A DNA stretch of 64,000 bases from Metabacillus indicus LMG 22858 (lineage in GTDB: Bacteria > Bacillota > Bacilli > Bacillales > Bacillaceae). Location of the stretch: assembly GCF_000708755.2 (NCBI RefSeq), contig NZ_JGVU02000001.1:310001-374000 (forward strand), written 5' to 3'. The notes under the pieces are model-generated. The model ran no database searches. It saw only the letters and a list, made by a program, of their open reading frames with translations, and had not been told where the DNA came from. Positions 17,793-26,326 of this stretch are shown here, one piece after another. Both the position numbers and the translations under genes were made by a program. Numbering within the stretch: the first letter of the stretch is position 1; every line of letters starts with the position of its first letter.

Positions 17793-18041
17793 TTAGAAAG
17801 AATTCGTGCTTTGTAGGGCAGTCAGCGTTTCGTTTAAATGCATCAAATGCTCGCTCGCATGAAGCAGAGCAGGCGTCTCTTCCTCATGTGCCCTGGCAGC
17901 GTTCACATGCTCTTTTGCCAGAGTCAGTGCTTTAAACGCTTTTTGATATTCTTCCGGATTAAAATTCATCTGAGCGTGAATGACAGCTTCACGTGCCTGC
18001 TTGACCAATTCCTGCATCTGATTCATTTCAGATTGTTCCAT
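17793..18041 (-). CDS. Small helical protein, possibly DUF2564
   Basis: 82 aa from ATG 18041 with AGGAGG upstream. ATG 18047 overlaps the ribosome site and is less likely. The sequence is almost all amphipathic helix: NQMQELVKQAREAVIHAQMN, KALTLAKEHVNAARAHEEE, and a Leu-rich end. There is no signal or membrane segment. Size and composition fit the Bacillus DUF2564 small proteins, but I am not certain. It is followed closely by ykgA. Confidence 0.6.
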   Translation of the reverse strand: MEQSEMNQMQELVKQAREAVIHAQMNFNPEEYQKAFKALTLAKEHVNAARAHEEETPALLHASEHLMHLNETLTALQSTNSF

Positions 18042-18106
18042 GACCATTCCTCCTGCTGATTTGCTCTTTCTAGTCTGTACAGGCAAAAGAAGCCTCATAC
18101 AAAAAC

Positions 18107-18736
18107 TCAGAAAAACAGCACAATCAGAGCATGCCATCCAAAATAGAGGCCAAAGCCGATCATCGATACAGAAGACAGGATGGAAATGAGAATGAGCAGC
18201 TTAGAATGGAGAAAACGCCTCGCAAAGCTTGAAGCGAGGGCCATGGCGAAATCCCAGAGCAAAATGCCGAGGATAATCGCTGCACTATAGCCGATTAAAT
18301 CCTGCACGCTTGATTCCGAAGCCGTTTTTGCAAGAACAGACCCGAAAATTCCGAGCCAGAACATCACCGTAAGCGGATTTGAAATGGACATAATAAAACC
18401 GGAAGAAAAAGAGCCAAAAAGGGAGTCTCCTGCATCTTTCCGGTTATCAATATGTATTTCTCCGGCGCCTTTTAGACCTTCACATCCTGAATACATAAGG
18501 ACAAAAAAACCAAATAACCAAAGAAACACCTGCATGAAAGAATTTTCAATCAGCTGAGACACACCTAAAAAAACAAGGAGCATGTACAAAATATCAGCTG
18601 ATAAAGCTCCTATTCCAAACACCCACGCATGAAAAAATCCTTTTTTAATTCCGCGGTTCAGCTGGGCAGCATTCACGGGGCCAACAGGTGCCGCAAGCGA
18701 AACTCCAAGAAGGATGTACGTCAGAAAAACGGTCAT
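18107..18736 (-). CDS. LysE/RhtB-family exporter
   Basis: 209 aa with six hydrophobic segments. The N-terminal motif APVGPVNAAQLNRGIKKG (about 16-33) is diagnostic of the LysE translocator superfamily, as is SNPLTVMFWLGIFG (about 115-130). Members export basic or neutral amino acids and related metabolites; the substrate here is unknown. ATG 18736 follows TAGGAGG with a normal gap. The gene lies 65 nt upstream of the small helical protein and may share its transcript. Confidence 0.85.
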   Translation of the reverse strand: MTVFLTYILLGVSLAAPVGPVNAAQLNRGIKKGFFHAWVFGIGALSADILYMLLVFLGVSQLIENSFMQVFLWLFGFFVLMYSGCEGLKGAGEIHIDNRKDAGDSLFGSFSSGFIMSISNPLTVMFWLGIFGSVLAKTASESSVQDLIGYSAAIILGILLWDFAMALASSFARRFLHSKLLILISILSSVSMIGFGLYFGWHALIVLFF

Positions 18737-18813
18737 TTAACAGCCTCCTAAACACTCTCTATATGTCATCCTATTCTTGAAAAAGTGCCTGTACGACATT
18801 TTTTTGGAAAACA

Positions 18814-18834
18814 CAAAAAGGCCGTGAGCGGCCC
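18814..18834 (-). terminator. Terminator downstream of the 48-aa gene
   Basis: GGCCG/CGGCC hairpin (18820-18824 with 18829-18833), followed on the minus strand by TTTTTG. Confidence 0.7.
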
Positions 18835-18847
18835 CCCTGAGATTTTT

Positions 18848-18994
18848 CTATAGGAAGCAAGGATCATTAAAATAAACAATCTCAGATAAAAATTTGCACC
18901 CTTTTAACTGTTTATACGCATCCCTGGCTTCTTCTTCTGTACTGAATTCATACATTTTGACCGATTCTTTCAAAAAAAGGGTGATCACCCACAT
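18848..18994 (-). CDS. Small protein of unknown function (48 aa)
   Basis: 48 aa from ATG 18994 behind AGGAGGGAT. It starts MWVITLFLKESVKMYEFSTE and ends with GCKFLSEIVYFNDPCF. It looks like a small alpha/beta protein with two Cys and no signal peptide. A good ribosome site and its own terminator support expression. I do not recognise a named family. Confidence 0.6.
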   Translation of the reverse strand: MWVITLFLKESVKMYEFSTEEEARDAYKQLKGCKFLSEIVYFNDPCFL

Positions 18995-19076
18995 GAAAGA
19001 TCCCTCCTGTTTGATGTCCTTATTACAAGCTATTGCATGTTCCGCCAAATATGCATGCAAAAAAAAAGGCCGCTGC

Positions 19077-19643
19077 TTATATTGAGTGGCCTTCCTGTTT
19101 TACCGATTTATTTTTTTTCATACTCTGCCTTTTTTTCATCGACTTTGTTAAGTAACCGCCTTTAAAAGAACGGATTTCATAAGACATCATAAAGGCTGAA
19201 GGCTCCCTCAAGTGGATGATTTCCTGAAGCTCTTCTTCACGTGATCTCTTGGATACAATGTCAAGACGATAGCGGACAGAATTCATTCCCTGTCCTTCAA
19301 AAACCGTCACGCCAAAACCAGCATTTCTTAAGTCACTGACCAGCTCCGTGTTTTTTTCGGGTATGTTTACCTGATACGTTATATAGCCAATTGCAAGCTT
19401 CTTTTCAAGCATGCCGCCGAGCAAGAGCCCAATGCTGAACCCGAGTACATAGGCACTGATGTTATAGAAGTTTGATAGATCCTGAAAAACAATTCCCAGA
19501 CTGATGATGTAGATGATTGCTTCAAGCAATCCTACGCCGGCGGCTGATTTCGTTTGATTTTTCACCAAAAGGATGGTCCTCATCGTCAAAACCGGTACGA
19601 AAATCAGCTGCAGAATAAAGATTAACAGCGCCTGCAGCAGCAT
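19077..19643 (-). CDS. YebE-like UPF0316/DUF5698-DUF2179 membrane protein
   Basis: 188 aa. Three N-terminal membrane segments (about 1-80, including [20 protein letters not shown] and [16 protein letters not shown]) are followed by a soluble DUF2179-like domain (about 85-165: [20 protein letters not shown], then [11 protein letters not shown]). The C-terminus is very Lys-rich. This architecture matches Bacillus YebE. DUF2179 domains may bind ligands or nucleotides, but the role is unproven. ATG 19643 has a GGAGAGGGAG site upstream. Confidence 0.8.
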   Translation of the reverse strand: MLLQALLIFILQLIFVPVLTMRTILLVKNQTKSAAGVGLLEAIIYIISLGIVFQDLSNFYNISAYVLGFSIGLLLGGMLEKKLAIGYITYQVNIPEKNTELVSDLRNAGFGVTVFEGQGMNSVRYRLDIVSKRSREEELQEIIHLREPSAFMMSYEIRSFKGGYLTKSMKKRQSMKKNKSVKQEGHSI

Positions 19644-19848
19644 ACAAAAACTCCCTCTCCTGAAGATACGGCAAGCTTACCATAATTCTCTGCCCATTTC
19701 ATGTCATATCAGATATTCTTGAAATTACCAATTTTACTGTCTCTGGTCATATCAGTTGGCAATTGTATAAAATAAAAAGGATCATACCCGTATCTTTTTA
19801 CCCGTCTTCATCCGTTTATAAAGCAGAGAGGCAAAAAGGAGTGAGAGC

Positions 19849-20532
19849 ATGCAAGGCAACAGGCTGTCAACTAATCTGGAAAAGAAGCAGAAGAATCCCG
19901 ATATGAAGGAGCTGTACCTTAAGCTTCAGCAGTACTGCCGGTTTTTGACCCAGGATAAATACGACGGGGAGGATGCAGCCCAGGAAGTGATGCTGAAGGC
20001 GTACTTGACCTATGATCAGAGTGCCTTAAGCTCTGCATTGTTAAATAGGATGGCTTATCATCACTGGATAGATGTAGTCAGAAAGCGAAAGAGAGAGACT
20101 CCGTGCGAACCTCCTGAAAGGGGAGGTGCGGATCATGCGAATCAGATGATTGAACGGCGGAGTTTGCTTGAGCATCTTCTGTCAAAGTGCACACCAAAGC
20201 AGGCGGTTCTCTTTTTACTCAAAGAAGCCTTTCACTATCAGGCGAATGAACTGGCGGAGCTTCTTGGAACGACAGAAACGTCCGTCAAATCAGCTGTATT
20301 CAGAGCGAAAAAGCGTTTATCCAAGGAAAAGGGCGAAGCAGATTCGTATTGGGATGAGGTGGAGAGGGAGTGGCTGTCTGACCTGATGTACACGTCACTG
20401 CAGTTTCAGGATCCTGCACCGCTGCTGAAGGCATTGCCTGATATCCTCACCTTTGAAAGCACTGACAGCCCTGCCCTTGTGTACATTCCGTTCAGACAGC
20501 TTTCGTCTGCTTCTCTGAAAATGGCTGCATAG
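19849..20532 (+). CDS. ECF-type sigma factor with C-terminal extension
   Basis: 227 aa. Sigma region 2 is around 20-85 (FLTQDKYDGEDAAQEVMLKA; AYHHWIDVVRKRKRE). Region 4 is around 105-160 (SKCTPKQAVLFLLKEAFHYQ, then ELAELLGTTETSVKSAVFRA recognition helix). About 60 extra residues follow region 4, an unusual tail that might act as a regulatory domain. No anti-sigma gene is adjacent. Instead a clpP paralog starts 21 nt downstream, so the pair is an operon. ATG sits behind AAAAGGAG. Confidence 0.85.
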   Translation: MQGNRLSTNLEKKQKNPDMKELYLKLQQYCRFLTQDKYDGEDAAQEVMLKAYLTYDQSALSSALLNRMAYHHWIDVVRKRKRETPCEPPERGGADHANQMIERRSLLEHLLSKCTPKQAVLFLLKEAFHYQANELAELLGTTETSVKSAVFRAKKRLSKEKGEADSYWDEVEREWLSDLMYTSLQFQDPAPLLKALPDILTFESTDSPALVYIPFRQLSSASLKMAA

Positions 20533-20553
20533 CCTTATGAAGGAGGAAAAAGG

Positions 20554-21135
20554 ATGAGTACGATCCCTTACGTTATTGAAAGTTCAGGCCGCGGTGAACG
20601 GTCCTATGATATTTATTCCCGTCTGCTGAAAGACAGAATTATTATGATTGGCGATGAAATTAATGATCACACGGCAAACGTGACAGTGGCTCAGCTGTTA
20701 TTTTTGGCAGCAGAGGATCCTGAGAAGGATATATCCATTTACATTAACAGCCCAGGAGGATCGATTACAGCAGGCTTTTCCATTTTTGATACAATGCAGT
20801 ATATCAAACCTGATGTCAGAACAATCTGTACAGGTATGGCCGCATCTTTCGGGGCCCTGCTGCTTTTGGCGGGGACAAAAGGAAAACGGTTTGCTCTTCC
20901 AAACAGTGAAATCATGATCCACCAGCCGCTTGGCGGGGCAAGAGGCCAGGCGGCAGAAATTGAAATTTCAGCTCGCCGCATATTAAAGCTTCGCGAGCAT
21001 ATCAATAAAATCATTGCTGAACGGACGGGACAGCCGATTGAAAAAGTAGCCCGCGATTCCGACCGTGATTACTATTTGAGTGCAGCGGAAGCGAAGGAAT
21101 ATGGCATTATTGATGAGATTATTGGGGGGAAGTAG
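20554..21135 (+). CDS. clpP: ClpP-family protease subunit (second-type ClpP paralog)
   Basis: 193 aa, standard ClpP length. The catalytic triad is present: Ser98 in GMAASFGA, His123 in MIHQPLGG, and Asp172 in [25 protein letters not shown] is the oxyanion/strand motif. In canonical ClpP the residue after Ser98 is usually Met and the following part GAFLL, whereas here it is Phe-Gly-Ala-Leu-Leu, marking a paralog. It forms the chamber of an ATP-dependent protease with a Clp ATPase. GGAGGAAAAAGG precedes ATG. It is co-transcribed with the ECF sigma gene, which suggests stress-specific expression. Confidence 0.92.
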   Translation: MSTIPYVIESSGRGERSYDIYSRLLKDRIIMIGDEINDHTANVTVAQLLFLAAEDPEKDISIYINSPGGSITAGFSIFDTMQYIKPDVRTICTGMAASFGALLLLAGTKGKRFALPNSEIMIHQPLGGARGQAAEIEISARRILKLREHINKIIAERTGQPIEKVARDSDRDYYLSAAEAKEYGIIDEIIGGK

Positions 21136-21138
21136 ATC

Positions 21139-21174
21139 AAAAACATGTCGGCTTTTAAGCTGACATGTTTTTTC
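21139..21174 (+). terminator. Terminator of the sigma-clpP operon
   Basis: AAACATGTC/GACATGTTT stem (21141-21149 with 21162-21170) and a T-run. Confidence 0.85.
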
Positions 21175-21241
21175 TTCTTGTAATTGTCTTTCTGTTGCCT
21201 GAAAATAGAAAGTATTCTAATTTCCGGGGTGGAATATGACA

Positions 21242-21703
21242 ATGAAACTAGTTAAAACAAATGGACGCAATCATGATTTTCTAAGCCTTGTTAAGCTGCT
21301 TGATCAGGATCTGCATGAACGATACGGGGATCTGCAAAAGGAATACACTCCCCATAATCAGCTGGATGATATTCACGATGTGGTTTTGATTTATAAAGAT
21401 GGCGTGGCAGCAGCCTGCGGAGCCTTTAAAGAATTCGACAGCAGCACCATTGAACTGAAGCGGATTTTCGTTGAAAAAGCGTTCCGCGGACAGGGGCTGT
21501 CAAAGGAGATTGTGCGTCAGCTCGAACAGACAGGAGCAGAAAAAGGGTATGTTGATGCTGTTCTTGAAACAGGCACAAAGCAGCACGAAGCTATTAGTCT
21601 ATACAAAAGTGCCGGATACAGCGCCATTCCAAACTATGGCCCCTATATCGGCAAATCCGCCAGTTTGTGCATGAAAAAGTCCCTGATAAATAAGGAGAAT
21701 TAA
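21242..21703 (+). CDS. GNAT-family N-acetyltransferase
   Basis: 153 aa. Strand 4 and the acetyl-CoA loop are visible: IELKRIFVEKAFRGQGLSKE (about 80-100) with the R-G-Q-G-L pyrophosphate loop. The late motif ISLYKSAGYSAIPNYGPY (about 125-142) is typical. ATG 21242 is 9 nt from GGGGTGG. An in-frame ATG at 21236 is only 3 nt away. It catalyses acetyl transfer from acetyl-CoA to an unknown amine. One nucleotide separates its stop from the next gene. Confidence 0.85.
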   Translation: MKLVKTNGRNHDFLSLVKLLDQDLHERYGDLQKEYTPHNQLDDIHDVVLIYKDGVAAACGAFKEFDSSTIELKRIFVEKAFRGQGLSKEIVRQLEQTGAEKGYVDAVLETGTKQHEAISLYKSAGYSAIPNYGPYIGKSASLCMKKSLINKEN

Positions 21704-21704
21704 C

Positions 21705-22265
21705 ATGAAATTTGTTTTGCTTTTTGGCCCGCAGGCTGTCGGAAAAATGACGGTTGGACAGCAGCTTGAAAAAATAACGGATTTGAAGCTTTTTCATAAT
21801 CATATGACGATTGACCTTGTAAGTCCTTTTTTTGATTACGGGACAGAGAAGGGGAGAAAATTAGTAGGCGAATTCAGGAAGAGAATCTTCGAGGAAGTGG
21901 CAGGGAGTGATTTGCCCGGTTTAATTTTTACATATGTATGGGCGTTTGATCAACAGGGTGATTGGGACTATGTGGAAGAGGTCTGCGCTGTTTTTGAGTC
22001 AAAAGGTGCGGACATATACTTTGCAGAACTTGAAGCGGATACTGATGCAAGACTCCTCCGCAACAAAAGTGAACACCGCCTTGCACATAAACCAACTAAG
22101 CGCAATCTTGATTGGTCAGAAAATGATTTGCTGTCAAGCATGGAGATCTTCAGACTGAACTCGGACGAGGGAGAAATAAAAAGAGCAAATTATACGAGGA
22201 TTAATAATACGAATCTGGCGGCTGAAGAAACAGCTCTCCGCATTAAAAACACGTTCAATCTATGA
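21705..22265 (+). CDS. P-loop small kinase-like protein
   Basis: 186 aa. The N-terminus MKFVLLFGPQAVGKMTVGQQ carries a Walker A (GPQAVGKMT). The following helical region and SEHRLAHKPTKRN resemble a lid region of shikimate- or adenylate-kinase-like nucleotide-dependent kinases. The substrate is unknown. GGAG in the end of the acetyltransferase gene is its ribosome site, so translation is probably coupled. No terminator was found before the next promoter. Confidence 0.7.
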   Translation: MKFVLLFGPQAVGKMTVGQQLEKITDLKLFHNHMTIDLVSPFFDYGTEKGRKLVGEFRKRIFEEVAGSDLPGLIFTYVWAFDQQGDWDYVEEVCAVFESKGADIYFAELEADTDARLLRNKSEHRLAHKPTKRNLDWSENDLLSSMEIFRLNSDEGEIKRANYTRINNTNLAAEETALRIKNTFNL

Positions 22266-22306
22266 TTTCTTAAATCTTCTTTAAAAAATCTTAAGAAAAA
22301 GTTTCC

Positions 22307-22335
22307 TTTAACGCCCCGTGCTGCTGGCTTATAAT
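22307..22335 (+). promoter_or_regulatory. Candidate promoter of the second ECF sigma gene
   Basis: TTTAAC, a 17-nt spacer and TATAAT (22330-22335), 50 nt upstream of the chosen ATG. The -35 is weak. Confidence 0.5.
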
Positions 22336-22385
22336 CAAACAGGAAGAGAGAAAAACAGAATATGAGAAAGATGGGTGAGTGTCTG

Positions 22386-22895
22386 ATGCCCCCAGCAGCA
22401 CTGGTGTATGAAAAGCCGTCATTTAACGAAATCTACCAAACTTACTATACCGCGATTTACAGAATTGCTTTGAGAATGACAAGAGACCCGCACATGGCGG
22501 AGGATATTGTCCAGGAAACCTTTATTAAGGCATTCTTGAAGCTTGATACCATTTTTGAAAAAGACAAACTGAAAAACTGGCTGTCCTCGATTGCCAGAAG
22601 AACGGCGATCGATCTGTTTATCAGGAAAAAGAGAAATGAGACTTCCCTCGAAGACCTTGTTCTTGCGGATGGAAGAGAGTGCGTGGAGGATACCGCTGAT
22701 TATGCGTTTTTGAAAGAAAAAGCAAAAGAAGCGCTGAATGAGCTGAAAGCAGAAGAACGCGAAATTATGATGATGAAGCTGTTTCTTGGCATGAAGGATC
22801 AGGAGATAGCCGAACAGCTTTCCCTGAAACTTCCGACTGTTAAAACGAAAATACATAGAGCGAGAAAGCAGCTGAAGACTGCTCTTGCGTCATGA
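22386..22895 (+). CDS. ECF-type RNA polymerase sigma factor
   Basis: 169 aa from ATG 22386 (GGGTGAG 7 nt upstream). ATG 22362 is possible but its ribosome site is poor. Region 2: RIALRMTRDPHMAEDIVQET and NWLSSIARRTAIDLF. Region 4: ELKAEEREIMMMKLFLGMKD, then EIAEQLSLKLPTVKTKIHRA as the recognition helix-turn-helix. There is no anti-sigma gene downstream; a terminator follows directly, so it may be regulated transcriptionally or by an unlinked partner. Confidence 0.85.
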   Translation: MPPAALVYEKPSFNEIYQTYYTAIYRIALRMTRDPHMAEDIVQETFIKAFLKLDTIFEKDKLKNWLSSIARRTAIDLFIRKKRNETSLEDLVLADGRECVEDTADYAFLKEKAKEALNELKAEEREIMMMKLFLGMKDQEIAEQLSLKLPTVKTKIHRARKQLKTALAS

Positions 22896-22896
22896 C

Positions 22897-22928
22897 AAAA
22901 GGGCTTCCTATTGGATAAGCCTTTTTTG
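22897..22928 (+). terminator. Terminator of the second ECF sigma gene
   Basis: AAAAGGGCTT...AAGCCTTTTTT hairpin immediately after the stop. Confidence 0.8.
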
Positions 22929-22951
22929 TGTTGTATGTTTTTATTTATTTT

Positions 22952-22989
22952 TTTACAAAGCCTCAACATTTCTTTACAGAATCTTAACC
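22952..22989 (+). promoter_or_regulatory. Candidate PhoP box
   Basis: Four direct hexamers at 10-11-bp steps: TTTACA (22952), TCAACA (22963), TTTACA (22973), TTAACC (22984). This matches the Bacillus PhoP pattern of TT(A/T/C)ACA repeats with about 5-bp spacers. A -10-like TACTCT (23012-23017) lies about 22 bp after the last repeat, a usual arrangement for PhoP-activated promoters without a -35. Confidence 0.65.
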
Positions 22990-23052
22990 GTAAACGATAC
23001 CTGTTTTCCGCTACTCTTAAGGTAGGTTTTTAAATGGACAGGAGGAATGAAA

Positions 23053-24735
23053 TTGAAACGTTCAAGTCTGTATTGTAAATTAGGTGCTTTGTCATTAGCA
23101 GGTGTGATGCTATCAGCGGGATTTTTGGGCAATGTTCCTGCAGAAGCCAAATGGAAAGGAGATTCTTCAGCTGACACTCGCTTTACGGACAGCCTTCAGC
23201 TTGAGAAGATTGGAAACTTCAGTACCGGAATGACAGATAAAGACGGCGGAGTCGCTGAGATTGTTAAATACAATTCTGACAACAGAAAATTCTATGTAAT
23301 TAACGGAAAGCAGCAGACAATCGATATAGTAAGCCTTGCAAAACTTGCTTCAGGGAAAAAGCAGGAGCTTATAAAAGAGAAATCTTTGGATATGGCAGGT
23401 GCTGTAAACTCAAACACCTTTCAGTATGGAGATGTAACAAGCATTGACATCCATACGAAAAAGAACATCATTGCTGTTGCCATTCAGGAAGCGGACTACA
23501 CAAAGCGGGGAAAAATTGTCGTATTGGACTATGAAGGGAATTTGCTTAAAACATTTGATGCCGGCGTTCAGCCTGATATGGTCAAAATCTCGGAAAACGG
23601 CCGCTACATCGTATCGGCTGATGAAGGCGAGCCGCGCGAAGGACTGGAAAAGGGGATTGATCCTGAGGGTTCTGTAACAATTGCAGATCTTAAATCTGGA
23701 AGTGTAAAACGGACACTATTTCATGACAAGAATGTTATTGATGATAAAGTTCATATCCGAAATCATGGAACAAAAGCAGATGCTGTAAGGGATTTTGAAC
23801 CTGAATACATAGCCCTTGATGAAAATGGAAGCACTGCTTATGTGACACTGCAGGAAAACAATGCGATTGCAGCCGTTGATCTGAAGGAGGGGAAGGTCAA
23901 ATCTGTTAAATCACTCGGTTATAAAGACCATTCCCTGCCTGGAAACGAGCTTGATGCAGCGCGGAATGACCAAATTGAGCTTGAACGGCTCCCGGTCCTC
24001 GGAGCATACATGCCTGACAGCGTCGCTTATATGAAGATCAAGGGTAAGGAGTATCTTGTTACCGCAAACGAAGGAGATGCTACAGAGTGGGAAGAGTTTG
24101 AAAACATCTCTGATTTCAAGGATGTAAAAAACAGCCTTTCCCTCGACTCATCGCTTTTTAAAGGAATGTCAGAAGCAAAAGCAGAAGAAACATTTCACTA
24201 TATGAAGAAATCAGGCAAGTTCGACAAGCTTGAGATACTGACAGACCGCGGGAAGGATGCCGTCTATACTCTTGGAGGAAGATCTTTCTCTGTCTGGAAG
24301 GCTGACACGATGGAGCTCGTTTATGACAGCGGCAGTGACTTTGAGACCGTGACCTCAGAGCGCTATCCGGATGTCTTTAACTGGTCAAATGAAGATACCG
24401 CCTTTGAAAAGCGCAGTGCGAAAAAAGGACCTGAACCTGAGGATGTAAAAATCGGAAAAATCGGGAAAGACGTGTATGCTTTTATCGGACTTGAGCGGAT
24501 TGGGGGCGTTATGGCTTATAACGTCTCGAATCCTGCCTCTCCGGAGTTTGCCAATTACTTTAACACACGGGATTTTTCAGCAGCTATCGCGGGGGATGTT
24601 TCACCGGAAGGACTTGAATTCATTTCGGCAAAGAACAGCCCGACAGGCAAAGCGATGGTCTTAGTTGGGAATGAAGTCAGCGGGACAGTTTCAGTGAATG
24701 AGATAGAGAAAGTGAAAAATAAAAAGAATGAATAA
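23053..24735 (+). CDS. Secreted choice-of-anchor I family protein (alkaline-phosphatase-associated)
   Basis: 560 aa from TTG 23053, which is 7 nt from GGAGG; the in-frame ATG at 23047 would be only 1 nt from it. A signal peptide ends near PAEAKW (about 30). The rest is a beta-propeller-like protein: IAVAIQEAD, VSADEGEP, LPVLGAYMPDSVAY, VTANEGDATEWEEF, and a C-terminal IGLERIGGVMAYNVSNP and DVSPEGLEFI. These motifs recur in choice-of-anchor I proteins, which are often fused or adjacent to alkaline phosphatases and nucleotidases. It is extracellular. The upstream PhoP-like box suggests induction in phosphate starvation; the activity is not established. Confidence 0.8.
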   Translation: MKRSSLYCKLGALSLAGVMLSAGFLGNVPAEAKWKGDSSADTRFTDSLQLEKIGNFSTGMTDKDGGVAEIVKYNSDNRKFYVINGKQQTIDIVSLAKLASGKKQELIKEKSLDMAGAVNSNTFQYGDVTSIDIHTKKNIIAVAIQEADYTKRGKIVVLDYEGNLLKTFDAGVQPDMVKISENGRYIVSADEGEPREGLEKGIDPEGSVTIADLKSGSVKRTLFHDKNVIDDKVHIRNHGTKADAVRDFEPEYIALDENGSTAYVTLQENNAIAAVDLKEGKVKSVKSLGYKDHSLPGNELDAARNDQIELERLPVLGAYMPDSVAYMKIKGKEYLVTANEGDATEWEEFENISDFKDVKNSLSLDSSLFKGMSEAKAEETFHYMKKSGKFDKLEILTDRGKDAVYTLGGRSFSVWKADTMELVYDSGSDFETVTSERYPDVFNWSNEDTAFEKRSAKKGPEPEDVKIGKIGKDVYAFIGLERIGGVMAYNVSNPASPEFANYFNTRDFSAAIAGDVSPEGLEFISAKNSPTGKAMVLVGNEVSGTVSVNEIEKVKNKKNE

Positions 24736-24739
24736 AGAC

Positions 24740-24772
24740 AAAAGGCTCAGAGCGGATGCTCCTGAGCCTTTT
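24740..24772. terminator. Bidirectional terminator
   Basis: AAAAGGCTCAG/CTGAGCCTTTT stem between the choice-of-anchor I gene and the convergent BCCT gene. Confidence 0.85.
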
Positions 24773-24784
24773 GCCTATTTATTT

Positions 24785-26326
24785 TTATGCAGGAGTCTCA
24801 ACTTTCTTCTTCTGCTTTTTAACAGGAACTTGTGTCATTCCCAGTTCTTTTGCTTCTTTTGATAACGATTTGATTAAGCTTATGGTCATCAGCGTCATAA
24901 TGACTGAGAACGGAAGAGCAGCAATAATCATCGTGTTCTGCAGGGCCTGCAGTCCGCCGGAATAAAGAAGGACAAGGGCAATGGCAGCAAGGAAAATTCC
25001 CCAGACCACTTTGACACTGTTGCTCGGGTTTTGCGAGCCGTTTGTTGTCATCATGCCGAGCACGAATGTTCCGGAGTCAGCAGATGTGATAAAGAATGTT
25101 CCAACAAGCAGCATGGCGATAATGGAAAGAACAGTTCCCATCGGATAGTTTTCAAAGACACCGAAAAGAGATTCTTCTGTGGCAAGTGCAGAAATTTTTG
25201 CAATTCCTTCATGCTCAAGTAAAATAGCCGAACCGCCAAACGTTGAAAACCAGAGGAATCCGATTAGTGATGGAATGAGCAAGACGAACACAACGAATTC
25301 CCTGATGGTTCTTCCTTTTGAGACGCGGGCAATAAAGATGCCGACAAAAGGTGACCAAGCGATCCACCATGCCCAATAGAAAATAGTCCAGCCGTTAATC
25401 CAGCTGCGGTTTTCTTCGTCAAGGGGCGAGATGCGGAAGCTCATGTTCAGCAGGTTCTGAAGATAGGTTCCGATTGTATCTGTAAATAAATTAAGTGTAA
25501 AGAGCGTTGGGCCAAAAACAAACATTAGAATAAAAAGGGCAAATGCCAGCACCATATTGGCGTTGCTCAGAATCTTGATTCCTTTTCCAAGTCCGCTCAA
25601 GGCAGAAAGGATGAAAAGGATGGTGAAAACAGCGACAATAGCGAATTGCACCCAAATAGTAGTCGGAACTCCGTATAAGAATGAAAGTCCTCCGTTAATC
25701 TGAACAGCACCAAAGCCAAGGGTCGTTGCTACTCCGATGACAGTAGCGATAACGGCAATCACATCAACGGCCTTCCCGATAGGACCATCTGCATGGCGGC
25801 CGATTAAAGGCCTCAATGTTGCGCTTATGAGTCCGCGCTCACCTTTGCGGAAGGTGAAATAAGCAAGTACGAGTGCAACGATTCCGTAAATAGCCCAGGC
25901 GTGAACGCCCCAATGGAAAAATGTAAACCGCATCGAATTGCGGATTGCCTGATCTGTGCCTGTCTCTCCTGTAGGCGAGCTGATTGCATAATGGCTGATA
26001 GGTTCAGCTGCTCCCCAGAAAACAAGGCCTATTCCCATTCCTGCACTGAACAGCATGGCAAGCCAGGTTGGACGTGAAAACTCAGGCTTATCCTCCTGTT
26101 TCCCAAGTTTAATCCGGCCAATCGGACTTACGAGCAAATATAAACATACAAACACAAACGCGGTCACGACAATCAAATAATACCATCCAAATTTATCTGT
26201 AATCATTCCTTGCAGACTTCCAGTCACGCTCTCAAGTGTTTTAGGTGCAGCGACACCCGCAAGCACAAGAAGAGATAGAATGGCAGCCGATACGTAAAAT
26301 ACTGCTGAAACTTTTTTCATATTCAA
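24785..26326 (-). CDS. opuD: BCCT-family betaine/choline-type transporter (OpuD-like)
   Basis: 513 aa, about 12 membrane segments. GMGIGLVFWGAAEPISHYA (about 95-115) and the Trp-rich helix WTIFYWAWWIAWSPFVGIFI (about 305-325), with ARVSKGRTIREF after it, are the BCCT signature that forms the trimethylammonium-binding box. Length and the short C-tail fit glycine betaine transporter OpuD, a Na+-coupled osmoprotectant importer. A TTG at 26326 is 7 nt from GGGAG; an ATG at 26320 is 13 nt away, so the TTG is preferred. It is monocistronic. Exact substrate assignment is inference. Confidence 0.85.
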   Translation of the reverse strand: MNMKKVSAVFYVSAAILSLLVLAGVAAPKTLESVTGSLQGMITDKFGWYYLIVVTAFVFVCLYLLVSPIGRIKLGKQEDKPEFSRPTWLAMLFSAGMGIGLVFWGAAEPISHYAISSPTGETGTDQAIRNSMRFTFFHWGVHAWAIYGIVALVLAYFTFRKGERGLISATLRPLIGRHADGPIGKAVDVIAVIATVIGVATTLGFGAVQINGGLSFLYGVPTTIWVQFAIVAVFTILFILSALSGLGKGIKILSNANMVLAFALFILMFVFGPTLFTLNLFTDTIGTYLQNLLNMSFRISPLDEENRSWINGWTIFYWAWWIAWSPFVGIFIARVSKGRTIREFVVFVLLIPSLIGFLWFSTFGGSAILLEHEGIAKISALATEESLFGVFENYPMGTVLSIIAMLLVGTFFITSADSGTFVLGMMTTNGSQNPSNSVKVVWGIFLAAIALVLLYSGGLQALQNTMIIAALPFSVIMTLMTISLIKSLSKEAKELGMTQVPVKKQKKKVETPA

